DNA of 64,000 nucleotides, from the NCBI GenBank assembly GCA_028752905.1, contig JAQNBH010000010.1:23472070-23536069 (forward strand), read 5' to 3'. This document shows, one piece after another, positions 18,201 through 28,302 of this stretch. Below the pieces are notes generated by a model. It was given only the letters and a program-made list of their open reading frames with translations, ran no database searches and was not told the origin of the DNA. Each line of letters begins with the position of its first letter. Positions within the stretch are counted from its first letter, which is position 1. The position numbers were made by a program, and so were the translations under genes. This DNA is from Cladorhizidae sp. MBARI D1340-BT2. Taxonomy: Eukaryota > Porifera > Demospongiae > Poecilosclerida > Cladorhizidae.

Positions 18201-20905
18201 ACAGCATAGTCCTGGGCATGCATTGAGACAGCATAGTCCTGGGCATGCATTGAGACAGCATAGTCCTGGGCATGCATTGAGACAGCATAGTCCTGGGCAT
18301 GCATTGAGACAGCATAGTCCTTGGAATGCATTGAGACAGCATAGTCCTGGGCATGCATTGAGACAGCATAGTCCTGGGCATGCATTGAGACAGCATAGTC
18401 CTGGGCATGCATTGAGACAGCATAGTCCTGGGCATGCATTGAGACAGCATAGTCCTTGGAATGCATTGAGACAGCATAGTCCTTGGAATGCATTGAGACA
18501 GCATAGTCCTGGGCATGCATTGAGACAGCATAGTCCTGGGCATGCATTGAGACAGCATAGTCTGGGCATGCATTGAGACAGCATAGTCCTGGGCATGCAT
18601 TGAGACAGCATAGTCCTGGTGTGCATTGGAACATTTGGAGGCAAAGGCATCTACTAAAGTTTTTATGAGTTATTCAATGGGGAAAAGTAAAGGCGATAGA
18701 AATTTACACCCTTGAAGGTAAATTTCAAGTTTATTTCATACTTTTTACGAGCTTTTTTTGTCTGCCAGTTTACTACCTTAGTAATTTATATATGAGGTTT
18801 ACTACCTTAGTAATTTATATATGGGGTTTACTACCTTAGTAATTTATATATGAGGTTTATTACCTTAGTAGTTTATATATGAGGTTTACTACCTTAGTAA
18901 TTTATATATGAGGTTTACTACCTTAGTAATTTATATATGAGGTTTAATACCTTAGTAATTTATATATGAGGTTTATTACTTTAATAATTTATAGTAATTT
19001 ATATACAAGGTTTATTACCTTAGTGATTTATATATGAGTTTTACCAACTTAGCGAAAGATCATTCAAGGCATGCTGGGAGTTATTTTGGAGCCAACAAGG
19101 CCAAAACCAGCTCTTTAACACAGAGGTACAACTTGGGTAGTTTTTCCTTTCATCTGCCTAGTTAAACCAACATTTGGAGGACTAGCTACCTTCCTGATTA
19201 GAGAGTAGGTGAAGAACTTGGTTGGCTGCACCTAGTATTTGCTATTGCAGTCTCCTTGAAGATTTAATATTTCAATCAAAGCACACGTCCAGTGCTGCCA
19301 TGGGCAACCCCAGGAGTAGTTATGCATGTCAAAAGGTCAAAAGTTCTTGCCCGCCCAACACTGGCTAGGGTTTGGTGGCCAACGACTTGTATTGGACATG
19401 CAGAGGTGATCCCGCACTGGACCATCCTGCTAAGAAGAGGGGGTACATCTCCGACTAGGTTGTCCTGTGGGTTATGTGTGTCCTGGGAACTCCCCACCCC
19501 CTCATTGAAGTGAAGTGCCTTAAATTGCATTAGGGTCAACCTTCGAGTAATAGGTCAAGACTAACATAAATAGTGCACAACAAAGAGATCAATAACATGT
19601 ACACTGATTGAAGTGAGTTCTAGCAAATGCCCAAAACAATGCCATGTCTTTGAATTTGAAGTGAGGGTAGCAGTAGTAGTATGCTATTCCAGTACAGTGA
19701 AGTGAGGGTAGTAGTATACTATTCTAGTACAGTCAAGTGAGGGTGGCAGTATACTATTCTAGTACAGAGAAGTGAGGGTGGCAGTATACTATTCTAGTAC
19801 AGTGAAGTGAGGGTAGCAGTATACTATTCTAGTACAGTGAAGTGATGGTAGTATGTAGTATACTATTCTAGTACAGTGAAGTGAGGGTGGCAGTATACTA
19901 TTCTAGTACAGTGAAGTGAGGGTGGCAGTATACTATTCTAATACAGTGAAGTGAGGGTGGCAGTATACTATTCTAGTACAGTGAAGTGAGGGTGGCAGTA
20001 TACTATTCTAGTACAGTGAAGTGAGGGTGGCAGTATACTACTCTAGTACAGTGAAGTGAGGGTAGTAGTATACTACTCTAGTACAGTGAAGTGAGGGTGG
20101 CAGTATACTATTCTAGTAAAGTGAAGTGATGGTAGTAGTATACTACTCTAGTACAGTGAAGTGAGGGTGGCAGTATACTATTCTAGTAAAGTGAAGTGAG
20201 GGTAGCGGTATACTATTCTAGTACAGTGAAGTGAGGGTGGCAGTATACTATTCTAGTAAAGTGAAGTGAGGGTAGCGGTATACTATTCTAGTACAGTGAA
20301 GTGAGGGTAGCAGTATATACTACTCTAGTAAATATTTCTATTTTACTGTAGTTGTTGTTGTTGTTGTTGTTATAGCGGTGAAAGTTGATGAGCGTAGTGG
20401 CCTGAGACATTATCCCTTCTCCCTCCAACCTGTTCCTCGTCTCCATTGGGAAGATCCCGAGGCTGACCACCGCATGACACATGAGGTAAGGAACGATCAT
20501 CAGTACACAGTTAAACTCTCACCTGAAATTCTAGTTTGGCATTGTCAGACCCTTTACCAAATTGCTACACTGGTTAGCGTCAGAGATATCGGCATGCCAA
20601 ATCCATTCTTTAGCAGTGCAGTTTGAAATGCTGACCTGCGAAATAAGCAAGTCTTTTTACAGGCCTGCATCACACTGCCTACTGAAATGAGCATTGCTCA
20701 AGTGGCTGAAGTTTTATCTGTTGCTTGTGCCAAAGGTCTCTTCTCCAAAGGAAAGAGTTCTGAGTGCAGAGGAGCAAATGCCCTCCCGTCAAAGAGGCAA
20801 CTCAAAGTTTCCATGGAGATCCCGCAATTCCCCAGATCACATCCAACTTCAGTCTTTCATTGCTTAACTGGTTGCTACACCTACAGAAGCAATCTCCGCC
20901 ACTAA
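15254..20905 (+). CDS. Candidate three-exon host gene, about 131 residues, function unknown
   Basis: Exon 1 15254-15296 (MATEEEETGTTRKY plus one base; donor ATG|GTAAGT). Exon 2 20376-20485 (VKVDERSGLRHYPF, LHWEDPEADHRMTHE; acceptor TTATAG after a (GTT)n tract, donor GAG|GTAAGG). Exon 3 20663-20905 (ACITLPTEMSIAQVAEVLSV, then CAKGLFSKGKSSE; acceptor TTTTTACAG; TAA stop). Exon lengths 43, 110 and 243 give phases 1 and 0 and a continuous 396 nt frame. Exons 2 and 3 look clearly coding. Linking exon 1 across a 5,079 bp intron rests on phase, start context and promoter. The protein is acidic at its start, has no visible signal peptide or membrane segment, and I do not recognise a family. Other possible exons in the intron (about 15747-15800 and 16300-16440, each with AG acceptors) could be alternative or belong to another transcript. 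Exon 3 may be truncated by its stop if a donor was missed. Confidence 0.5.
15840..15995. repeat. Dispersed-repeat pair with 17 bp inverted repeat
   Basis: TAGATGCTCTAGCCTTC (15881-15897) is a perfect inverted match to GAAGGCTAGAGCATCTA (15923-15939). Flanking sequence on both sides also matches in inverted orientation (CAAGTTTCGA against the TCAAAG and ACTCAAGTT side). It is therefore two head-to-head copies of the repeat also present at 3001-3085, inside the first intron of the candidate gene. Confidence 0.75.
16729..18629. repeat. 27 bp minisatellite, about 70 copies
   Basis: Unit starts AGACAGCATAGTCCTGGGCA and ends TGCATTG. Most copies are identical; variants include GAGAGAGC, CCTTGG, and a few indels (near 16895 and 17206). 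As 27 is a multiple of three, all frames remain open for long distances and produce false proteins such as AQDYAVSMH repeats. It lies inside the first intron of the candidate gene. Confidence 0.97.
18768..19043. repeat. 29 bp A+T-rich minisatellite, about nine copies
   Basis: Unit starts GTTTACTACCTTAGTAATTT and ends ATATATGAG. Later copies diverge (TTATTACTTTAATAATTT). Intronic to the candidate gene. Confidence 0.93.
19044..19657. other. Intronic spacer without recognised features
   Basis: Unique sequence between two minisatellites. Open frames at 19276-19539 (-) and 19292-19513 (+) overlap and show no family motif. No splice-bounded exon was convincing. Confidence 0.45.
19658..20338. repeat. 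35 bp minisatellite, about 19 copies
   Basis: Unit starts GAAGTGAGGGTGGCAGTATA and continues CTATTCTAGTACAGT. Variants alternate GGTGG and GGTAG and ATTCTAG and ACTCTAG, in places as two-unit patterns (20090-20290). It ends about 40 bp before exon 2 of the candidate gene, so it lies next to the branch-point and polypyrimidine region. Confidence 0.95.
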
Positions 20906-21126
20906 ATTACGTAATATGTGCGGATAGAACACATTTTGTCTTCGGACCCTATCCAGCATAGCGGATTTCATGCAATGGGTATATACCATCCAAAGTAGGT
21001 AAGGGTCATCACATGTAGAAGTAGTATATAGGGTTATCGCAAAGTAATGTCTCATCGTTATACTAAGGTAGGTAAGGATCATCTGATATACTAGACATGT
21101 GTGTCTCCTCTGTTACTCAGGATAAC

Positions 21127-21132
21127 AATAAA
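21127..21132 (+). other. Possible polyadenylation signal
   Basis: AATAAA about 220 bp after the candidate gene's stop codon. Position is plausible; the hexamer alone is weak evidence. Confidence 0.3.
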
Positions 21133-21513
21133 AATCCAAAAATGGTGAAGCCCGCCATATCACAGAGTGCAGAAGAATTCTAAATGTTTGATTCGCATTT
21201 AAAAAATGGTGGACTCCTAAATTCCGTCCCGAAACAACTTGTTACAAGCACAGCTGTGCCTCTGCCTGGGGCTCTTTTAACTTTGTTTAACTTCCTTGCC
21301 ATGTGACATTTGCCCTTTAGGTCCATTCATATATATCCACTTCTAGTAGCAAATGAATTTCCCAGGCTTGCTGTGTGGCTTGCAATACTGAGAAACTGCA
21401 GTACTAGAGCGCGTGCTATTGGATTCATTATGGTGTTAAGAGACGGATGATACGATGTGCCTCTCTAGTTGCTTCATTCATGACCTGCGGTTCCAGGGAG
21501 GTGTGTGTATGGT
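21133..21513. other. Spacer before the 14 bp satellite
   Basis: No coding or repeat feature recognised. It leads to a poly(G) run at 21514. Confidence 0.5.
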
Positions 21514-21530
21514 GGGGGGGGGGGGGGGGG
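21514..21530. repeat. Poly(G) tract, 17 G
   Basis: Uninterrupted G run 13 bp before the 14 bp satellite starts. Confidence 0.95.
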
Positions 21531-21543
21531 AATAATGTTAAAC

Positions 21544-24500
21544 AACTACATGCAACTACTAGCGTGCAACTACTAGCATGCAACTACTAGCATGCAACTA
21601 CTAGCATGCAACTACTAGCGTGCAACTACTAGCATGCAACTACTAGCATGCAACTACTAGCCTGCAACTACTAGCATGCAACTACTAGCATGCAACTACT
21701 AGCGTGCAACTACTAGCATGCAACTACTAGCATGCAACTACTAGCATGCAACTACTAGCATGCAACTACTAGCATGCAACTACTAGCATGCAACTACTAG
21801 CATGCAACTACTAGCATGCAACTACTAGCATGCAACTACTAGCATGCAACTACTAGCATGCAACTACTAGCATGCAACTACTAGCATGCAACTACTAGCA
21901 TGCAACTACTAGCATGCAACTACTAGCATGCAACTACTAGCATGCAACTACTAGCATGCAACTACTAGCATGCAACTACTAGCATGCAACTACTGGCATG
22001 CAACTACTAGCATGCAACTACTAGCATGCAACTACTAGCATGCAACTACTAGCATGCAACTACTAGCATGCAACTACTAGCATGCAACTACTAGCATGCA
22101 ACTACTAGCATGCAACTACTAGGCTGCAACTACTAGCATGCAACTACTAGCATGCAACTACTAGCATGCAACTACTAGCATGCAACTACTAGCATGCAAC
22201 TACTAGCATGCAACTACTAGCATGCAACTACTAGCATGCAACTACTAGCATGCAACTACTAGCATGCAACTACTAGCATGCAACTACTAGCATGCAACTA
22301 CTAGCATGCAACTACTAGCATGCAACTACTAGCATGCAACTACTAGCATGCAACTACTAGCATGCAACTACTAGCATGCAACTACTAGCATGCAACTACT
22401 AGCATGCAACTACTAGCATGCAACTACTAGCATGCAACTACTAGCGTGCAACTACTAGCGTGCAACTACTAGCATGCAACTACTAGCATGCAACTACTAG
22501 CATGCAACTACTAGCATGCAACTACTAGCATGCAACTACTAGCATGCAACTACTAGCATGCAACTACTAGCGTGCAACTACTAGCGTGCAACTACTAGCA
22601 TGCAACTACTAGCATGCAACTACTAGCATGCAACTACTAGCATGCAACTACTAGCATGCAACTATTAGCATGCAACTACTAGCATGCAACTACTAGCATG
22701 CAACTACTAGCGTGCAACTACTAGCATGCAACTACTAGCATGCAACTACTAGCATGCAACTACTAGCATGCAACTACTAGCGTGCAAGGCTACTAGCATG
22801 CAACTACTAGCATGCAACTACTAGCATGCAACTACTAGCATGCAACTACTAGCATGCAACTACTAGCATGCAACTACTAGCATGCAAACTACTAGCATGC
22901 AACTACTAGCATGCAACTACTAGCATGCAACTACTAGCATGCAACTACTAGCATGCAACTACTAGCATGCAACTACTAGCATGCAACTACTAGCATGCAA
23001 CTACTAGCATGCAACTACTAGCATGCAACTACTAGCATGCAACTACTAGCATGCAACTACTAGCATGCAACTACTAGCATGCAACTACTAGCGTGCAACT
23101 ACTAGCATGCAACTACTAGCATGCAACTACTAGCATGCAACTACTAGCATGCAACTACTAGCATGCAACTACTAGCATGCAACTACTAGCATGCAACTAC
23201 TAGCATGCAACTACTAGCATGCAACTACTAGCATGCAACTACTAGCGTGCAACTACTAGCATGCAACTACTAGCATGCAACTACTAGCATGCAACTACTA
23301 GCATGCAACTACTAGCATGCAACTACTAGCGATGCAACTACTAGCGATGCAACTACTAGCATGCAACTACTAGCATGCAACTACTAGCATGCAACTACTA
23401 GCATGCAACTACTAGCATGCAACTACTAGCATGCAACTACTAGCATGCAACTACTAGCATGCAACTACTAGCATGCAACTACTAGCATGCAACTACTAGC
23501 ATGCAACTACTAGCGTGCAACTACTAGCATGCAACTACTAGCATGCAACTACTAGCATGCAACTACTAGCATGCAACTACTAGCATGCAACTACTAGCGT
23601 GCAACTACTAGCATGCAACTACTAGCATGCAACTACTAGCATGCAACTACTAGCATGCAACTACTAGCATGCAACTACTAGCGTGCAACTACTAGCATGC
23701 AACTACTAGCATGCAACTACTAGCATGCAACTACTAGCATGCAACTACTAGCATGCAACTACTAGCATGCAACTACTAGCATGCAACTACTAGCATGCAA
23801 CTACTAGCATGCAACTACTAGCATGCAACTACTAGCATGCAACTACTAGCATGCAACTACTACATGCAACTACTAGCATGCAACTACTAGCGATGCAACT
23901 ACTAGCATGCAACTACTAGCATGCAACTACTAGCATGCAACTACTAGCATGCAACTACTAGCATGCAACTACTAGCGTGCAAACTACTAGCATGCAACTA
24001 CTAGCATGCAACTACTAGCGATGCAACTACTAGCATGCAACTACTAGCATGCAACTACTAGCATGCAACTACTAGCATGCAACTACTAGCATGCAACTAC
24101 TAGCATGCAACTACTAGCATGCAACTACTAGCATGCAACTACTAGCGTGCAAACTACTAGCATGCAACTACTATCATGCAACTACTAGCATGCAACTACT
24201 AGCGTGCAACTACTAGCATGCAACTACTAGCATGCAACTACTAGCATGCAACTACTAGCATGCAACTACTAGCATGCAACTACTAGCATGCAACTACTAG
24301 CTTGCAACTACTAGCATGCAACTACTAGCATGCAACTACTAGCATGCAACTACTAGCATGCAACTACTAGCATGCAATCCTACTAGCATGCAACTACTAG
24401 CATGCAACTACTAGCATGCAACTACTAGCATGCAACTACTAGCATGCAACTACTAGCATGCAACTACTAGCATGCAACTACTAGCATGCAACTACTAGCA

Positions 24501-24915
24501 TGCAACTACTAGCATGCAACTACTAGCATGCAACTACTAGCATGCAACTACTAGCATGCAACTACTAGCATGCANNNNNNNNNNNNNNNNNNNNNNNNNN
24601 NNNNNNNNNNNNNNNNNNNNNNNNNNNNNNNNNNNNNNNNNNNNNNNNNNNNNNNNNNNNNNNNNNNNNNNNNNCATGCAACTACTAGCATGCAACTACT
24701 AGCATGCAACTACTAGCGTGCAACTACTAGCATGCAACTACTAGCATGCAACTACTAGCGTGCAACTACTAGCATGCAACTACTAGCATGCAACTACTAG
24801 CATGCAACTACTAGCATGCAACTACTAGCATGCAACTACTAGCATGCAACTACTAGAATGCAACTACTAGCGTGCAACTACTAGCATGCAACTACTAGCA
24901 TGCAACTACTAGCGT
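21544..24915. repeat. 14 bp satellite, more than 230 copies
   Basis: Unit CATGCAACTACTAG. Very homogeneous; the commonest variant is CGTGCAACTACTAG. Rare one- to three-base indels (GCGATGCAAC, GCAAACTACT, GCAAGGCTAC, GCAATCCTAC) break the register. A 100 N gap interrupts it, so the true copy number is unknown. Confidence 0.98.
24575..24674. other. Assembly gap, 100 N
   Basis: Exactly 100 N inside the 14 bp satellite. Such a round number usually stands for a gap of unknown size. Confidence 0.98.
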
Positions 24916-25435
24916 GCAACTGCTAGCGTGCAACTGCCAGCATGCCACTGCCAGCGTGCCACTGTCAGCATGCCACTGTCAGCGTGCCACTGTCAGTGTG
25001 CCACTGTCAGCATGCCACTGCTAGCATGCCACTGCCAGCATGCCACTGCCAGCATGCCACTGCTAGCATGCCACTGCCAGCATGCCACTGCCAGCGTGCC
25101 ACTGCCAGCGTTCAACTGCCAGCGTGCCACTGCCAGCATGCCACTGCCAGCATGCCACTGCCAGCATGCCACTGTCAGCGTGCCACTGCCAGCATGCAAC
25201 TGCCAGCGTGCCAATGTCAGCATGCCACTGTCAGCATGCCACTGCCAGCATGCAACTGCCAGCTTGCCACTGCCAGCTTGCCACTGCCAGCATGCCTCTA
25301 CCAGCATGCCACTGCCAGCATGCCACTGTCAGCATGCCACTGCCAGCATGCCTCTACCAGCAAGCCACTGTCAGCAAGCCACTGTCAGCATGCCACTGCC
25401 AGCGTGCCACTGCCAGCGTGCCACTGCTTGTATGA
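24916..25435. repeat. Diverged 14 bp satellite, about 36 copies
   Basis: The same 14 bp period continues, but the unit becomes CATGCCACTGCCAG with variants CACTGTCAG, CGTGCCACTG and CTCTACCAG. The change passes through mixed units (CGTGCAACTGCTAG, then CGTGCAACTGCCAG) at about 24913-24945. All three forward frames stay open for over 100 codons because three units make 42 bp. No gene is supported. Confidence 0.95.
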
Positions 25436-25745
25436 GCGATGTATGTGTACTGAGCTATTTTCAGTGATTAATTGAACGCCCACTCTATTTGTGGTTTATG
25501 TTTTTAGCTATCATTTTCTTTTTTAAATTTTTAAATTTTTTTAACTTCTCCAAATTTTATTCAGAATGCAAATAGAATGAGCTGCAGGTTGGTATAGGAA
25601 TCAGCCGTGTTGAGGTAAGCAAATGAAAGCTGCGCAGCTCTATGTTGCTATGTGTGTGTCTACAACAAACATTAGAGCAACAAAGAAATCAATCCAGAGC
25701 ACCTACTTGCTAAAAAACGAATGAACTTGGAATGATTCCTGTTAA

Positions 25746-26427
25746 GGGGGGACTGTACGTCAAAAACTAGACTTTTCTCCCCCTTCTTTTTTCTTCCTTC
25801 TTTCAAACTGTTCTTGTATCTATCCTCTAGCCATTTGCAAAGTTTGAGAGGCATTGGATGCTCCTTTTCGAAGTTATGTAGGTTTTTCTCCATGTAACAT
25901 TCTCCATGTAACAGATCAAGAAACTACAAAGAGAACACATCTTGTGATATTTTATTGTAAACCCAAACATTTCAATACCCTAACTTGGACTATATTTCTC
26001 ATAATTTTTTTTTTTTTTTTTTGCCGTAAAGCTCATAACTTTCCTACACTTCACAATTTTTATATCACTGGATAGCTCTTCTAATTATCTGTGCAAGGCA
26101 TGAAACAAATTTTTAATTACTATAAGTGTTGGCAAGTTATGGCGATTTGAAGTGGTGGTTTGGGATTTTCCCTGGCCTGCCACTCAAAAACCACGATGTT
26201 TATTGATAATCTGTTCATGCTGTTGCATAGATTAGAGCCTGCTCTATCAGCTGACCAAATCTGGGACTTGGATCTTGATAATTAGGGTAGTTATGAACTT
26301 TAGGTGTATCTTCCGAGAAACATTACAAAGCACAAAGCATAAGGAACACACTGGAAAAACAATTATCTGCATAGAGTGTATAGGAAAAAAGTTATGGTGA
26401 TTTATACTACTTTGGTGGTGTCCCCCC
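25746..26427. mobile_element. TTAA-flanked MITE, 682 bp
   Basis: TTAA at 25742-25745 and 26428-26431 border ends GGGGGGAC and GTCCCCCC. With the TTAA this gives a perfect 12 bp inverted repeat. Inside near the right end are related motifs GTTATGGCGATTTGAAGTGG (26136) and GTTATGGTGATTTATACTAC (26392). No transposase is encoded. The sibling segment at 27.3 kb reads TTCCTGG-TAGGC-TGCCTGTGC where this copy reads TTCCTG-TTAA-element-TTAA-TTAGG-TGCTTGTGC, so the sibling looks like the empty site. Known: TTAA duplication is characteristic of piggyBac-type elements. This MITE's ends differ from those of the 9.97 kb element, so another source would be needed. Confidence 0.75.
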
Positions 26428-26698
26428 TTAATTAGGTGCTTGTGCTGCTTTCCATCGAAGAAGAATTTCCAGAAACAGTAGCAAAATCAAAATCCAGGAA
26501 GAGACCATACACGGAGGCAGTTGCGATCGTCAGTCATTTAAAATTAAAAAAGGGAATATATATTTTTTTTTTTCTTGCTCGCCCCATCCAACCAGAAGTC
26601 GTTTTATAACTAATAGAGCAGCTTATTGGGCATGTGCATATGGAGAGTGGGAGCACAATGCAAATTCATTGATTTAAAAAAAAAATCCCAGACAATGT

Positions 26699-26736
26699 CT
26701 AGGGCTAGGGCTAGGGCTAGGGCTAGGGCTAGGGCT
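26699..26736. repeat. Telomere-like (CTAGGG)6 repeat
   Basis: Six perfect copies of CTAGGG, differing from the animal telomere repeat TTAGGG by one base. It is absent from the sibling segment at about 27690. Confidence 0.93.
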
Positions 26737-26780
26737 CCGAATTTGCACCACATGTTGCTAATGATAGTTAAAGGTTAAAG

Positions 26781-27179
26781 GTAGCTAATTCACCTTGTCT
26801 AAGTGGGTGGTTTTTCCCCTCCCTACAACTCTGTGGCTCTACCTATGTAGGCTACTGGCAAGCTACCGTAGAACAGCCATCGTCCAGGAGAGCTTATAAT
26901 AATTTAAAAAATATTTTTACTCCTCCAAGAGCTACCTTCAAATCCACACTAAACAGGTCTCTCGAAGAAGGAGGTTTGTCACTAGAGGTGGGTGTAGCAC
27001 TGGGAGGAGGCAAAGTTGTATAACTGTAGGTATCGGTGTGCAGTGGAATGAGTAATGCTTATTATAGCAAGACTTGGTATTGCATGACCATGGCTTGCCA
27101 CTTCCTATCTTCTTTTGACTGGTTTATTTGTGGGTTTTTTAATTAGAACTTATTTTCAAGAATGAACTTTCAAATTGCT
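26781..27179. other. Spacer between duplicated segments
   Basis: No coding feature or repeat recognised. Confidence 0.45.
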
Positions 27180-27740
27180 CTTATCATTAAATGCAGACTT
27201 ATACAAGAATCAGCTCCATAGAGGTAAGCAAACAATAGCTATGCATAGCTTTGTCGCTCTACAAAACTTAGAGAGAAATCCATCCAGGAGGGACTCCTTT
27301 CTCAAGAGCTAAGGACACTTCCTGGTAGGCATAAGTTCAGGCAAGAGCAAAGGGATTCAGAGCACTTCTGGATAGGCATAAGTGCCTGTGCAACTTTCCT
27401 ATGAAGAAGGCAAGAGCAAAGGGATTCAGAGGTACCTGTGTACTTTCCTATGACGAAGGGCTTCCAGAAACAACAGAAAAGGCCAGGAAGAGACTGTTCA
27501 TGATGAGTTGAATTCGTCATGCCATTAAAATAAAATAAAATAATAATAATAATAATAATAATAATAATTAAAAAAACAGTCATCCCAAACCTAGAGTGAA
27601 GTATTTTTATATCGATACAGAAGACTACTGGGCATGTGCAAGAAAAAAATCTGGTGGTTATTGCTAATTTTTTGTGTGGTCAACGCCCGAGTTTGCACCT
27701 GTAGGCACTAATAGCAGTGACAATTGCTCAATGTTCTTTT
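27180..27740 (+). repeat. Ancient duplicated segment, copy 2
   Basis: Sibling of 25560-26780. It has an extra internal tandem duplication: GGCAAGAGCAAAGGGATTCA occurs at about 27341 and again at about 27409. One block reads LSYDEGLPETTEKARKRLF, matching the former exon in copy 1. Weak splice-like signals (AAATGCAG and GAGGTAAGC near 27200-27230) occur in both copies. It contains an (AAT)n tract at 27541-27569. Confidence 0.62.
27541..27569. repeat. (AAT)n microsatellite
   Basis: About nine AAT triplets. Confidence 0.93.
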
Positions 27741-28302
27741 TTCCTGGTAGCCATAGTCCAAGCTCAGTAGTAAAGAAGACAAATAATGTTCTCTAGTCAA
27801 AAAGAAATAAAGCAAGAATTTTCCCATTTAGACCAGGACCCTTTACCAAAAAAGGTCCTAAATGTTCGTTGTCTACTCTGTTTGTTTTGTTCTTTTGTTT
27901 GATATAGTCGAGCAGCCACCTGCAAGAATTTACCTCCAGAAATAGTCTTTATAATGCACATACATGTCTAAGTATTGACATATACACACAGATACATGAA
28001 CTATAAGTGTAAGTGGTTACCAGGTTTTGATGAAGGTTTAGCATTGCCACAAGAGTAAACCTCTGAGGAAACTAACCGATCACTTCTTGGTGCGGAAACA
28101 TGCAGCTGCTTGCTGGCTCAGTAGCTCAGTTCTGTGCTGTTCATCTATTGCCCTGGCCGACTCTAATTACAGAACAACCCGGCATTGTGTGTGCTGACCT
28201 GTCATCTCTGTCAGTGGTTTGATGCTGTTTGGCTTGCCTTTCCAAAACAACAAGTGCAAATACACAACTAAAGAACAACATCCATGAACAAGAACCAGTG
28301 CA
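27741..28302. other. Unique sequence before the 39 bp satellite
   Basis: No gene supported. An open frame starting at 28229 enters the satellite and owes its length to the repeats; its first 26 codons match no family I recognise. Confidence 0.5.

Larger units (their letters stand above)
25560..26780 (+). repeat. Ancient duplicated segment, copy 1 (interrupted by a MITE)
   Basis: Matches 27180-27740 in scattered blocks: AGGAATCAGC and GAGGTAAGCAAA near 25600; CTTTCCATCGAAGAAGAATT and CCAGGAAGAGAC near 26450-26500; TGGGCATGTGCA near 26629; TTTGCACC near 26742. The block near 26440-26520 can be read as VLLSIEEEFPETVAKSKSRK, suggesting a former exon. Interrupted by the element at 25746-26427. 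Confidence 0.65.

Noticed and set aside
16679..18634. Open frames of 651, 627 and 526 codons on the minus strand, plus several on the plus strand
   Set aside because: They arise from a 27 bp tandem repeat whose length is a multiple of three. All frames are open, the peptides are simple nine-residue repeats, and there is no unique coding sequence.
24928..25475. Overlapping open frames of about 180 codons rich in Cys-His (ACHCQHATASMPLP)
   Set aside because: Three 14 bp units make 42 bp, so every forward frame gives the same Cys-His peptide. This is satellite sequence, not a metal-binding protein.
1..28300. tRNA, rRNA or other structured RNA genes
   Set aside because: I saw no internal promoter boxes with cloverleaf potential and no rRNA-like sequence. 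A covariance search would be needed to exclude small RNAs fully.
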